A DNA stretch of 64,000 nucleotides from the NCBI RefSeq assembly GCF_021462225.1, contig NC_061806.1, positions 27,610,144 through 27,674,143 of the forward strand, given 5' to 3'. The notes below the pieces were generated by a model. That model was not told the origin of the DNA. It did not search any database and worked only from the letters and a program-made list of their open reading frames with translations. Source of the stretch: Girardinichthys multiradiatus (Eukaryota; Chordata; Actinopteri; Cyprinodontiformes; Goodeidae). The position numbers were made by a program, and so were the translations under genes. This document shows, in pieces, positions 35,860-46,524 of this stretch (position 1 is the first letter of the stretch; every line of letters starts with the position of its first letter).

Positions 35860-37790
35860 CAAAAGGTATTTGGCATCTCATAGACGTCTTCTGTTTGTGC
35901 TCTTTTATCACATGTACGTGTTTCAGATCAAACTAATTTTAATACCAGACAAAGACCAAAGACAAAATGGAGTCTGCAAATGATGATTTCATATGTGAAG
36001 CAATCAAACTGTCTGAATACTATGTGAAAATATAATTGCCTCACTAGCTAACTCATGAATTAATTAATGATATTTTTGACATTTTACTAGCCCCTCACCC
36101 CAAGGCATTCCACATCTGCAGAATCAATAAATTGTTATGATTTGGGGTTGTTTGGTTTTTGGTTTCTGTTTTTTTTCTTATGTTTTTCACAGTTAAGGTT
36201 TTGACTCGTTCTTTTGTTATTATTATTCTTCTTAGATTTGCTTCTGTTATTTTTCTGGTCATGTTTAAGTCTTGTTCATCTTTTGTCAAGTTTGGTTTTG
36301 TTTGTATATTAGAGTCTCTGTTTTTGCCGCAGCTACGTTTTGTTCTGTCTGTCAATTAAGTTTATTCGGTTCACCTGCTTAAAGTCAATCTGTCTCCTTG
36401 CTCCACCTGGTTTTCACTCCATATATGCACACCTGTTCAGTTAGTCGTCACGGAAACATTTCTCAGATCATGTCTTGTTTTTTGATCAAGCCATACATGT
36501 CTCGCCTGCCCTTTTGTTGTTTTGTTCCTGCCTCCTGCTGAGAGTGAGTTTTTGTTATTAAACCTTTTTCACTTACCATCACGCTGCCTGCCCGTCTGCA
36601 TTCTGGGGTCCTATATCTCGCAAACCTTAACAGAAATAGCTTAAATAGAACCTGTCTGACAACATGAAGTAGGCTAAAGATTTTAAAGAGCTAAAGAAAT
36701 TCAAGAAAGGGGTTACAAAGTCATTTCTTTAGCTTTGGGACTACAGAAACCCACAATAAGAACATGGAGCAGTGGTGAACCTTCCCAGAAGGGTCGGCCT
36801 ACCAAACGTTCTCCAATAGAACACTAACGATTTATAGTTGAGGTCAAAAAGGAACCTAGAACAACGTCCAAAGCACCGCAGGGCTCACTAGCCTCAGCTA
36901 AGATCAGTGAACAATAAGCAAGAGACTAGGTAAAAAATATAATCTGTGAGAAAGTTCTGGAGTCAAAACTAGTGCTCACCTGAACGCAAAGATCTGTGTC
37001 ACATTTACCTCAAAACATTATGATGATCCCCTCAACTTTTAGAAGACGTTTTCTGTGGATTGACGAGTTAAAATTGGAAGTTTTTAGAAGGTTTGTGTCA
37101 TATTAGATCTGATGTAAAATCAACAGCATTTTAAACAAAGAAAACCATACTAACGGTCAAACATGGTGGTGGTAGTATGATGGTCTGGGGCTTCTTTGCT
37201 TGTTCAGAACCTAGATGACTTGCTACAATTGACTCAATCATGAAATCTGCTCTCTACCAGAATTTTCTGAAAGAAAATTTCCACCCTTCAGGTTGTGACC
37301 TTAAACTCAAGCACACTTATGTACCAAGACAATGATCCAAAGCAGTCCATCTTTAAACAGCCTGGAAATACCCAAAACAATGGTTTAGGAGTGGATTAAT
37401 CAAAGTCCACTCTTAAATCTTGTTCAAATGCTGTGACATGACCTTAAATAGACTGTTTATGTGTGAAAGCCCTCCAATATGGCTAAATCAAAACAATTCT
37501 GCAAGAAAGATGAGTTGGCCAAAATTCACAGTGATGACTGTTTGATAGTTATGGTAAATGCTTGAGGGTAGTTGTTGCCGCCATGGGTGGCAGTAACTAG
37601 ATTTAGGGTCTGGTTATTTCGGATAGCTGTTTTCCTGTAAATATATCAAATCTTCATTTGAAAACTGCATTCTATATTTACTAATGTTATCTTTGATATT
37701 ATTAGTTTGATGATCTGAAACATGTAAATGTGGCAAAAAAGCAAAAGCAGAAGAAATTAGTAAGGGGCAAGCACTTTCTTACTGGACAAA
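35860..37790 (+). mobile_element. Tc1 relic of a second family, carrying a nested solo LTR
   Basis: The left part (GTTTCAGATCAAACTAATTTT and AATGATGATTT) and right part (ATTTGAAAACTGCATTCTAT, GATGATCTGAAACATGTAAATG and GGGGCAAGCACTTT) are the two halves of a long terminal inverted repeat. Between them lie transposase blocks: CAAAGCACCGCAGGGCTCACTAGC, GGTGGTGGTAGTATGATGGTCTGG, CAAGACAATGATCCAAAGC (second catalytic box) and ATCAAAGTCCACTCTTAAATC (decayed third box). Removing 36133-36632 makes the 5' leader continuous (AATCAATAAAT joined to AGCTTAAATAG). Many stops and indels make it non-functional. Confidence 0.75.
36133..36632 (+). mobile_element. Solo-LTR-like element nested in Tc1
   Basis: A 500-bp, T-rich segment with ends TGTTATGA...CCTTAACA, flanked by TAAAT (36128-36132) and GAAAT (36633-36637), a four-of-five match. 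It shares layout with the element at 9738-10314: T-rich body, a TATATGCACACC region, a TTATTAAACC signal near the 3' end, and a terminal GCATTCTGGGGTCC versus GCACTTGGGTCC. No retrotransposon genes. The insertion interrupts the Tc1 leader, which fixes both edges. Confidence 0.65.
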
Positions 37791-38040
37791 GTTCACTCAA
37801 CATATTTTGGCAGCCAGTTTTTCCTTTCCTTTGTCGTGATTGCCCAGAAATCATATCAACAAAAATGATAATGACTTGCTCACAGATGACTATCTGATCA
37901 ATGATTTCTGTGTACAAATTTGCACGTACGAATGCCTGTGTGTATGTCTATAAATCATATGTGATCATGATGATCAGGCAGGCAGAGAAATGAGCGATGA
38001 GAAGGTAGGAGGAACCGAGCCTGAAACAGAGGAAAAGCCA
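37791..38040. other. Short unassigned sequence
   Basis: No feature recognised between the Tc1 relic and the CA array. Confidence 0.3.
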
Positions 38041-38049
38041 CACACACAT

Positions 38050-38095
<46 letters not shown>

Positions 38096-38098
38096 AGA
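38041..38098. repeat. (CA)n microsatellite with GA end
   Basis: About 25 CA units with one GC interruption near the start, ending in GAGAGAGA. It gives artificial His-Thr and Cys-Val repeat frames on the two strands. Confidence 0.95.
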
Positions 38099-39220
38099 GA
38101 AAGACAGATGAAGGGAGGATGGAGGGAACTGGAGAGAAAGAGGGGTACAGTGGCATTACAGAGGTCATAATTCATCCCAACCAACCTCCAGCACTCAGCT
38201 GAAAAATGATGATGCTTCAGTAACATTAAGTTACTAATCACTCACCCACATGGCTTGAATATAAGACTGCTTGCATTTGCTTTTAAGGACTGCACAAACA
38301 TCAAGCTCCTAATAATTTATTCCACAGTTGTGTTTGTTTGTTAAAAAAAGAGGGAGGTGGCTGTTTCATTGACTTCAAAATGTTTTTATGACTATACATT
38401 TGCATGCTCATATATCTTATCCACAATAAGCTGCTTTGCTTTTTTTCTTTGTTTGAAGGCACGTGTTTGTCTTTTATGTGAGTAAATCTAAAATGCTTTT
38501 TAATGAAGGTATATTGCTTGTATACATGCAGTTGTGTTGTGTTATTTCGAATCAGGAGCTGCGTGTTATGACTGTTGGGTTTCTATCACTCTTCTACAAA
38601 CATTATTTGCTGTGGAGAAATACAATTTTCATCAAAAACGATCAGTGATATATTTAGTGATGTTGGACTGCTGTTAATTTGAAAAACAACTGTAATATTT
38701 TTTATAATACTGTACAAAAATGTTCAATGATGAGCATTTTCTTAGCATTTTTCTTCTCAGTGGATGGACTTTCTTGTAATCTTTTAAAGTTGTTTTGATG
38801 ACGAAATTGTTCTCCAAGCTTTCAGAGTTTATCCTTTAAGTCTGGCTGCTTTTTCACTCATTTTATGTCCAGCCCTGGTCCCTGATCATATCTGCAAATG
38901 TAAGTGTGTACTTCAATGAGGGAAAATGGACATGTGGGGGACTAAAAGTAAGGGTCACATCTAAAAAAAATATCTTCAGCAGATAAAAAGTATCCAAAAG
39001 TGGTGTCTTTAAGAAATAATCCAAGGTCTACTGCTTGCACAGGACCTAAGGCATACACCATGATTTAGTTGATCATCTACAGTAGTTCTGAGATCTAAAA
39101 CTAAAATGTTATTCATCTTCATTGCTCAGAAAGTATCTGTAAAAGTACACATTTAGACAGATCCAACAGGGGATTAAAGTATTTTTAGTGTTTTTATTTT
39201 TATTTTTATTTCAACCAAAT
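38099..39220. other. Sequence without a recognised gene
   Basis: AT-rich and unassigned. The frames are short and random in appearance. Confidence 0.4.
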
Positions 39221-39232
39221 GATTTTGATCTA

Positions 39233-39574
39233 GGGCTGCACGGTGGCGCAGTTGGTAGCACTGTTGCCTTGCAGCAAGAAGGTCCTGGATTCGAATTGCA
39301 GCTGGGGATCTTTCTGCATGGAGCTTGCATGTTCTCCCTGTGCATGCGTGGGTTCTCACCAGGTACTCTGGCTTCCTCCCACAGTCCAAAGACATGCCTG
39401 TTAGGTTAATTGGTCACTCTAAATTGCCCTTAGGTGTGTGCAGGTTGTTTGTGTGTTGCCCTGCGATGGACTGGCGACCTGTCCAGGGTTTACCCCGCCT
39501 CTTGCCCATAGACTGCTGGAGATAGGCACCAGCTTCCCTGCGACCCACTATGGAATAAGCGGTAGAAAATGACT
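39233..39574 (+). mobile_element. tRNA-derived SINE, DANA/mermaid type, near full length
   Basis: It reads from GGGCTGCACGGTGGCGCAGT through a B-box-like GGATTCGAATT and the conserved core (GCATGTTCTCCCTGTGCATG, CTTCCTCCCACAGTCC, TTAGGTTAATTGGTCAC) to GGACTGGCGACCTGTCC and the GGAATAAGCGG end. It is flanked by near-identical 12-mers, GATTTTGATCTA (39221-39232) and GATTTAGATCTA (39575-39586), consistent with a target duplication. RNA polymerase III type, non-coding. This is the most complete of the four copies in the window. Confidence 0.85.
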
Positions 39575-39679
39575 GATTTAGATCTAATGATTTTAAAACA
39601 TTCAACAAAAAACAAGACATTAGGTTTAAACTAATCTTTTAGTTTTACTGCCAAGTTTCTTCTGATCAGAAGTAATAAT

Positions 39680-39795
39680 GCTCTAGAGAGACCCAGCTGG
39701 AGGCCCGATGTGAATCTGATAGAAAATCTGTGGATTGGACTAAAGGTTACAGTGCTAGCAAGGAAGCCTTCCAGCCTTAAGATCTATTAGGAGAT
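39680..39795 (+). mobile_element. Short Tc1 relic
   Basis: The string CCCGATGTGAATCTGATAG and AAAATCTGTGGATTGG is a decayed form of the PDLNPIENLW box region, followed by GCAAGGAAGCCTTCCAGCC. Only about 115 bp of transposase remains. Family uncertain. Confidence 0.5.
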
Positions 39796-40159
39796 GCCCA
39801 TCTCATGTTCTATCAGAAACAAACTGTGTGGTTGAATGAAAATTATTTTACACATTAATATGCCTCCTATGCTTAAATGAGGTCTGAAAGATGTGGGGCT
39901 TTGCTGTAGATAGCTTCTAATGGTTATTCTTGTGATTGAGTGACCACAAGTGGCCACTCTTTTCTGCAGTTGTCTAACAGTGTGGTTTTGAGTCCACATC
40001 CAGTCTTGTTTATCACAGTTCCAGATGTTTTAAACTTTTTTTGCTGAGTAGCTATTTTCTCGTTGCCATTCCATGGTGTATTAAGATGGATACACAGATT
40101 TGCCTTACCTGAATGACATATTCTCTTATCTTTCCCCTTTTCAAAGTGTCTCTAATGCC

Positions 40160-40720
40160 TCTTTTTCATTCATGGTTCCAGCACCACACAGCTCTACTCC
40201 GCTCTATCTCACTCTACTCAGCATAAAACCTGCTGTGTTTTCATTGAAACAAGCTCCACCTCCAGTTGTCAGTTTCGTGTGCTGTTCAAAGTAAATCAAA
40301 CACTTGTTGCGGCAGATTATGTCCTCTTAAAACAGTTAGGTTGCACAATCCAGGTCACCCTCCCATCCACAACTAATGGGATGATGGCCGTAAATTCATT
40401 TCAAACCAGCGCCATGGCTTTCAGTTTGACCTGCTCTGGCCATTGCAGTCTGTAATACTTTTATAGTCACTCTTGAGATTTTGGAGGTTTTTCCAGCACT
40501 GCTGTGTGCGGTAAAATTCATAGCTTTTCATTCTCTATGCTACCTCTGCGAACCCTTTCTTATGTCGCTGACATACAGCTGACCGTGCTCATGGCCAATC
40601 AGTGAAAAGCAGTTTGTTCACATTACATTTAGGCCCTACTCAGTCCTGATGGGATCTGATGATGAGTGGGAACCAAGAAAGCCAGTACTGGGCCGGAAAA
40701 GTCAATAATGGAAGCAATGT
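40160..40720. mobile_element. Possible old MITE with ACTC-rich ends
   Basis: The left part (GGTTCCAGCACCACACAGC, then CTCTACTCCGCTCTATCTC) and the right part (GGAACCAAGAAAGCCAGTAC) are roughly complementary in style. They enclose GGCCAATCAGTGAAAAGCAG, which I associate with a dispersed fish repeat. The boundaries and class are not secure. Confidence 0.3.
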
Positions 40721-41369
40721 ACTTCAAGGCTCTTTAAACATCTTTACCAGGGGTAACAGAAGATTCTTGAGAAGATCTCGCTTTTATCATTATTAAAGCC
40801 CCCCAACAACGTTCCATTTCCATCAGCTCCTACAGATATCGTGGATACCAGTGAAGTCTTCCTGTCCACAGCTCTGGGGGAGCATTTTTGTAGCAGTTGT
40901 GCGGCTCACTCTGAGGTTTGACCTTCCTGTTGAGGAGGTAAGGAGAAAGACAAATATGTCCTTTGGGGATCATTAAAGTAAATATCAAACAAAAGCAGGC
41001 AAGGTTGTCTGTGTCCAAATCACAAAGCCCACAGAACACGTTCAAGATGTTAGGAGGTGCTATCAGTTACACATTCAGTGTTTCAGACAGGACTGCATTA
41101 TGCAACTTTTTAGTTTTTATATGTTCATCTGCCTGAAACTCCCTGATGATCAAAGCTATCTGCTCCAAAGCAGATGAGAACGGATTTCATTATGCTTAAA
41201 CTCACTGTATATGTGGATGTGAGTGTGCTTCTCTGTTCATGTTTGTGCGTTTGAAGTCCACATGCATGCACTTTGCTGATGACAGCTGCTGATCAGGAAC
41301 CTATGTGTTGAATGCAGATTAATAGTCTGTGAGAGGGATGCTGATAGTGTGTCTCTGTGTTGATTGCAC

Positions 41370-41371
<2 letters not shown>
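40721..41371. other. Sequence without a recognised gene
   Basis: No feature recognised. Confidence 0.35.
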
Positions 41372-41400
<29 letters not shown>

Positions 41401-41683
41401 TCTTGTACTTGTTGCTGAGTGAGAACCATTTTTCGTATTTTTATCGCAAAGTGAGGACATTTTGACAAAGTGAGGACATTTTCCTGGTCCTCACTTTTTC
41501 AAATTCTGTTCTTGGGACAGGGGTTAGGTTTAGGACTAGGGTATGAATTGAGTTATTGTTAGGGTTAGGGTTAGGTATTAACTGGTTAGTGTTAGGGTCA
41601 GGGTTAGGCACTAAAAATCAAGGAAAATGAATGGAAGTCAATGGAAGTAACCGAAAAGTCCTCATAAAGATAGTAAAACACGG

Positions 41684-41719
<36 letters not shown>
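41372..41719. repeat. GTGAGGAC/TTAGGG-containing dispersed repeat bracketed by (TG)n arrays
   Basis: (TG)n arrays lie at 41372-41400 and about 41685-41719. Between them are two direct AAGTGAGGACATTTT words, an inverted GGTCCTCACTTTTTC, and several TTAGGG/TTAGGT units at 41523-41610. An AATGAATGGAAGTCAATGG segment follows, then AGTCCTCA. This layout (GTGAGGAC words, TTAGGG-like degenerate core, CA/TG array) is a dispersed unit I recognise from other fish sequences. It is not a telomere. Confidence 0.7.
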
Positions 41720-41723
<4 letters not shown>

Positions 41724-42628
41724 GCATGTGTGTGGCTGCTGATTGCAGAGTAATGCAGATCTGATGAAGCAAGAAATCGGCATTTTTGCTCCATCAATCA
41801 TCTCTTGGTCCCTCTCCTCTCCTCTCACCTCCATCTCACTCTTTTCTTCATTTCTGGTTCATTCATTTTCTCACCATTTCATTGCCTGTCTTTCTATCTT
41901 TCTTTTCCTTTCTCTGAAACTCTCTCATGATTGGCCTTTATCTTTTTCACACATGCTTTAGTTCCTCTTTTGAATTTGCAAGCAGACTGCCAGGATTTCG
42001 CACAGCTACTCCTCACAAGTACAGGTGACTTATTTTTATTTTTTAGCATTTTCTCAGGGAATAACATGAAGAGTGCATTAAATGTATGGTCATATTAAAA
42101 TCCAAACCGATTATGATGATATCAACAACTGGTTTGTCAGGTTTGGACTTTCTGAATGCAGCAACAAACTAAACAAAGGTTTAGCTTTTAAGAATATTAA
42201 AAAATTCCAAATAAAGCCAAATACTTGTAATTTAATTGTATCTCTTCTTGTTGCTGCTTGGCACTTTCAACAAGAAGGTAGGTTAATAAATAATTTAAAA
42301 ATACAACAGCTATATCACTATTATTTGTAAAGTAATTCAAATTTCAGGGACAAAAAAAAAAACTCAGAAAAAGAGACAGCTTTTTCAACATACATGTTTA
42401 CAACTAGAAAAATAGCTTTAGTTAGTTAGCTTTCTAGTTTTACAGGAAGAAAGATTTTTGTGAAAAAATTATTAATTTTTGATCCCACAATACATCACTT
42501 TTAAATAAATCAGATAAATAAATAAAAAATTTTTGCAAGCTTCCAAAGAGTGTTGTGAATTTAAATTGGAAAGCAAAACAATATTTTCATATACTGAAAG
42601 AGAAAAAGCAGGGGCTTCCTTCTTCTGT
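41720..42628. other. AT-rich sequence without a recognised gene
   Basis: No feature recognised. The T/C-rich part at 41800-41960 is low complexity. Confidence 0.35.
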
Positions 42629-42903
42629 ACCCACTTCTTCCATGAAGGGTTGCAGGGGAGCAGGTGCTTAACTCCAGCGGTCTATGGGGAAGAGGCAGGT
42701 TACACCATGGACAGGTCACCAGTCCATTGCAGGGCAACACAGAGACACACAGGCATGTTTTTGGAGTGTGGGAGGAAGTTAAAGTACCTGGGGAGAACCC
42801 ACTCATGAAGGGGGAGATTATGCAAGCTCCCGGTCGGGAGTCAAACCCAAGACCTTCTTGCTGCACAGCAACAGTGCTACTAACTGCACCACCGTGCAGC
42901 CCT
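42629..42903 (-). mobile_element. tRNA-derived SINE, DANA/mermaid type, internally deleted
   Basis: On the minus strand it starts GGGCTGCACGGTGGTGCAGT and includes a B-box-like GGTTTGACTCCC, the GAGCTTGC...TAATCTCCCCC segment and ACTTCCTCCCACACTCC. It then skips the TTAATTGG...AGGTGTG part before GCAATGGACTGGTGACCTG and the CCATGGTGTAACCTG end. About 60 bp are missing relative to the copy at 39233. Confidence 0.8.
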
Positions 42904-42940
42904 TTAACCATACATTAAACTAAGGTCAAAAAATTCCATA

Positions 42941-43081
42941 CTTTATGAATTGAACTTTTTATTCGATGCTTTTGACAAAATATCAATCTAAACATAAATA
43001 TCCTTACTTTATTACATTGATAAGTTATGTTTAGATTGGTATTTTGTCAAAAGCATCAACTAAAAAGTTCAATTTGTAAAG
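42941..43081. mobile_element. Palindromic MITE-like inverted repeat
   Basis: Arms at 42941-42997 and 43024-43081 pair as reverse complements with about five mismatches in 57, around a 26-bp centre. They share ATGCTTTTGACAAAATA and CAATCTAAACATAA. The whole unit could fold into one long hairpin. It has no coding capacity. The size and AT-rich palindromic form fit a small nonautonomous DNA transposon. TA target duplication is possible on the left (42939-42940) but not exact on the right. Confidence 0.7.
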
Positions 43082-43133
43082 TTAAAAAATGTTTTGTGCA
43101 GTTTTGTATTTTAAGTACAAATTAAATTAGGAC

Positions 43134-43190
43134 AGTGGTTCTCAATTCTTGACTCTCAATCCCTCAGTGCTCACTGTACTGCATGTTTTG
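43134..43190 (+). mobile_element. Fragment of a hAT-type MITE end
   Basis: CAGTGGTTCTCAATTCTTGACTC followed by CTGCATGTTTTG resembles the left end of a fish hAT nonautonomous family that begins CAGTGGTTCTCAA. Only the end is present. Confidence 0.4.
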
Positions 43191-43339
43191 CTGTAGGTGC
43201 CACAAACTTTGTGCCTGTAAGGTTCCAAAGTAAGGTTCATGTAAGGTTCATAATTGCATCTTTAGAAAAGAATGAAAAGATTCAGCTTTTTTGGCACTTT
43301 ACCAACATTAATGATATTTGCAAAGTGGCATCTAAACAA

Positions 43340-43850
43340 AACTCAATGCCCCCTGAACAAATATCATCACAGAACAAATGTTTGGCCATTATGCAGCGCA
43401 TCTTGTTTGGCCAAAATCAAATGCAGCACATCAGCTCAAACACCTTATGCCTACTGTTAAGCATGGGGGTTAAAGGATGACGATTTGGGTTTATTTTGTA
43501 ATGGCAGGATCTGGAAACTTTGTAGTCATTGAGACAACTATTACCTCTTTTGTATACCAAGGTATTGTAGAGTCAAATGTAAGGATGTGTGTCTGATAGC
43601 TAAAGCTTGACATAAACCGTGTCATCAACAAGAAAATGATCCCAAACACAGCAGCAAATCTACAACAAAATAAAAGCATTAAGGTGTTGCAATAACCCAG
43701 TAAAAGTCTAAAGTCATGACCTCGACTGGACTGCAATGCTGTGGTTGGACCTTAACAGAGCTGTGGATTAATGAATGCTCACAAACCTCTATGAACTGAA
43801 GCAATATTGTAAAGACAACTGGGTCAATAATGATGACAACCAACAACAAT
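43340..43850 (+). mobile_element. Tc1 relic of a third family
   Basis: Blocks GGCCATTATGCAGCGCATC, ACTGTTAAGCATGGGGG, GGATGACGATTTGGGTTTAT, TATACCAAGGTATTGTAGAG, GATAGCTAAAGCTTGAC, AAAATGATCCCAAACACAGC and GGACCTTAACAGAGCTGTGG follow a Tc1 transposase gene from the region after the first catalytic residue to beyond the third. The second catalytic aspartate box (AATGATCCCAA) is still visible, but the frame is destroyed by stops and indels. Confidence 0.65.
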
Positions 43851-45007
43851 ATGCATCTATTTAAAAAATGTCTTTGTTTTTTCCCCTCCCTCAGGAAACT
43901 TGCTGTTATGCATAATACATTTTAGAAAAATCAGCTGCCTCCTCTATGTTGGATAACATGTATAAATCAACATCGACAAAACTTTTTCTTAAAATTTGTC
44001 ACCAGCAAACTGGTCCAGACACAGAAATGAAAACACACTCTTCAGGGAAGAGAAAGACACTTATTGCACACAGAGACACACACACACACAAAGGAAAGAT
44101 AAGGACAGTATACAGGAAGATAAACAAGGGCAGGCGGAGTAATTGAAAACATTGCCATTTGGTATTTGGGATGATGATACACGAGTGCCGCTGCCTGCTG
44201 GCCCTTCCAGTGAGTTCTTAGAGGTCAATCCGGAACATTGCAGAACATTCCTCCACACTGATGGGAATCCCAGATCTTACCAGCGCAGCTGTCAATTATA
44301 TCCAGATTTTTTCAACTTTTACTGGGGCCTCCATGCCACATCAATGCAGCAATACCATTCCTTCATCTATCTCTGTCCTGTCCCCTGTCCCGCCTCCTTT
44401 TCTTTTTTTTTTGTTCCCACTCTGGCACAATAGCAAGAACAATGCCAGGGTGCCACCACATCAAACACCATTGAGGGAGACTATTAGAGGGACAGACACA
44501 GAGTGAAGGAGAAGGAAAGAGAGACAGGGAATTACAGTGCGGGTCGAAATCTGATTGTGCATCAAAGCAGAAGTGAGGGGAAAAACTTCCTCCTTAAACT
44601 GATTATATATCCATGAGAAGAAAAACCACAATGTCTCTCCCTCTCTCTCTGTGGATGTGTCGCTGTTTTTCTGTCTCTCTCATGGTGCCAACTGTCTACA
44701 CGCCACCAGTGTCTACTTTTGCACGTTGCTATCAAAGCCATTTCTGCGCAGTTGAGTCTTGCCATCCATCCTGTTTTTGCACTTTTTCAGAAAAAAAACA
44801 CTTTCCTGTAAGCCATCGAGTTTTTACTTGAGAGGCTTAATTAGGTTTTCAAAAATGTTCACTAAGCAATTTGAACCATATTTATTGACATAAGCAGTGT
44901 CTGTTTACAGGGGTGAAGTCCTATTTTCCTCAGAAGAACTGTTGGCAAAACTACAAATTTTACTTCATGGAAAAGTGTTTTTTTTATTTTAATCAATTGA
45001 ATAAGTC
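43851..45007. other. Sequence without a recognised gene
   Basis: Unassigned. Low-complexity patches occur (ACACAC near 44077, T-run near 44401, CTCTCT near 44637). Confidence 0.35.
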
Positions 45008-45219
45008 ATGTGCTGCATGGTGGCACAGCTGGTAAGACTGTTGCCTTACAGTGAGACGGTACGAATCCCAACCTGGAGTTTGCAGTTTCTCCCAGTGCTA
45101 ACATGGGTTCTCCCTGGGTACTCTGGCTTCCTCCTTTTGGGTGAAATGGTTACTCTAAAATGTCCTTAGGTATAAGTGTGTGCATGCATGATTGGGTCTT
45201 TGCGCTGTACTGTGATACC
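45008..45219 (+). mobile_element. tRNA-derived SINE, DANA/mermaid type, 3' part shortened
   Basis: It opens GCTGCATGGTGGCACAGC and carries a degenerate B-box region (GTACGAATCCC), then GGTTCTCCCTGGGTACTC, TGGCTTCCTCC and ACTCTAAAATGTCCTTAGG. The GGACTGGCGACC portion is absent and the element runs into the ATGG tetranucleotide array, the usual 3' tail of this SINE group. Confidence 0.75.
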
Positions 45220-45337
45220 ATGGATGGATGGATGGATGGATGGATGGATGGATGGATGGATGGATGGATGGATGGATGGATGGATGGATGGATGGATGGA
45301 TGGATGGTTGGTTGGTTGGTTGGTTGGTTGGTTGGTT
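45220..45337. repeat. (TGGA)n-(TGGT)n tetranucleotide array
   Basis: About 21 TGGA units followed by about 8 TGGT units. It directly follows a SINE and probably grew from its tail. It gives artificial Trp-Met-Asp-Gly repeat frames. Confidence 0.95.
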
Positions 45338-45459
45338 CAGAATTTAACCCAACTCATCATTCCTTTATCTATAAATCTATAAATTCATACTGGATTCAGC
45401 ACTAGCATGATAGTGAAACTGCCTGGGAGTAAGAACCCTGTCCAAAAACAACAAACCAG

Positions 45460-45915
45460 GTGGTTCTTTTATAAAGATCGATGTAGTCCCTCCAGTATGT
45501 TCTGGATCTTCACCAAGGTCTTCTTCCATGGGCATGCCTAGAAAACCTCCAAAGAAAGGTACCCAGATGGTGTCCAAATGTGATGCCCAAACCATCTCAA
45601 CAGACTGCTTTCAAAGTGGAGGAGCAGCGGCTCTAGTTCAAGGTCCCCTTTTGTGATACAGCTCCTCCACCTGTCTCTAAGGAAGAAGCTTATTTTGATC
45701 GCTTGTTATGGGGATCTCATTCTTTTAGTCATTATCTATACCTCATGACTCGTGAGGGTCGGAACAAAGACGGACTGGAAAATTCAGAGCTAAATTTTCT
45801 CAGCTCTCTCTTCACCACAACAGACCGAAGCAGCGGCCACATTACTGCAGACGAAGCCCCGTTATGTTTGTCAATCCCCCGCTCCATCTTAACATCACTT
45901 TCCAGACTGAGTTAC
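45460..45915 (-). mobile_element. LINE relic, minus strand, same family as 23090
   Basis: On the plus strand the words GTAGTCCCTCCAGTATGTTC, GGAGGAGCAGCGGCTCTAG, CTCCTCCACCTGTCTCTAAG, CATGACTCGTGAGGGTCGG, CAGCTCTCTCTTCACCACAAC and ATCCCCCGCTCCATCTTAAC are the reverse complement of the 3' part of a widespread fish LINE coding region. It is in fragments and non-coding. The 5' end of the copy fades near 45915. Clade not assigned. Confidence 0.65.
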
Positions 45916-46044
45916 TGAAATTAATAAATTTTTCAGTGACTTGATGAATTGATTCTTGATGTATTCTAATGTAAATGTAGAAAATATATTTTATATGGTA
46001 CTATCCTTAGTCTTCCTTCATAAGCATAAAAGCAGGGACAATCC

Positions 46045-46505
46045 TGGAAGAAAACCAGTTGGAGTTCTGCAAAAGAGTTCAGACTGAAATTGAGTTTTGC
46101 CTTTCTGCAGGACAATGACCCTAAACATAAAGCCAGAGCTACAATAGGGTGGTTCAGATCAAATAGGCTATGTTTAAACTGGCCCAATCAAAGTCTAGAG
46201 CCAAATCCAATTGAGAATCTGTGGCAAGGCCTGAAAATCACTGTTCAGCTTTGCAGGTAAGTTGCTCTTCATCCAGTCTCACTGGACAATGCAGTGACTA
46301 TTTTAAAAAGAATATTTTGGCCAGAATTTTAATCTCTAGAGGTATAAAGCTGGTAGAGACAACTCCCTTGCGGCCCTTGTATACAGCTAAAGTTTATTGC
46401 ATACATCACATTTCAGATTGCTATGATAAAAATGTATCCATTTTTTTGTATTTCAGTCATGCAATAGTTTGTATTTGTCACATAAAATCCTAAATAGTTG
46501 TGCAA
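46045..46505 (+). mobile_element. Tc1 relic, CAGTACCTTGC family
   Basis: It starts inside the transposase (GGACAATCCTGGAAGAAAACC), passes the second catalytic box (CTGCAGGACAATGACCCTAA) and third box (CAATCAAAGTCTAGAGCCAAAT then ATTGAGAATCTGTGGC), and ends with a right-end segment TTTGTCACATAAAATCCTAAAT. It is 5'-truncated and interrupted by indels, so non-functional. Confidence 0.75.
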
Positions 46506-46524
46506 GTCAGAGAAAGACAGACCC

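Noticed and set aside
39233..39320. tRNA gene
   Set aside because: The tRNA-like head with A- and B-box-like words is the promoter of a SINE; it does not fold into a complete tRNA by inspection and is followed by the SINE core.
41523..41610. Interstitial telomere array (TTAGGG units)
   Set aside because: The units are few and degenerate and lie within a dispersed repeat recognisable by its GTGAGGAC words, so chromosome fusion or telomere healing is not supported.
45160..45405. Trp-Met-Asp-Gly repeat protein frame
   Set aside because: Translation of the TGGA tetranucleotide array.
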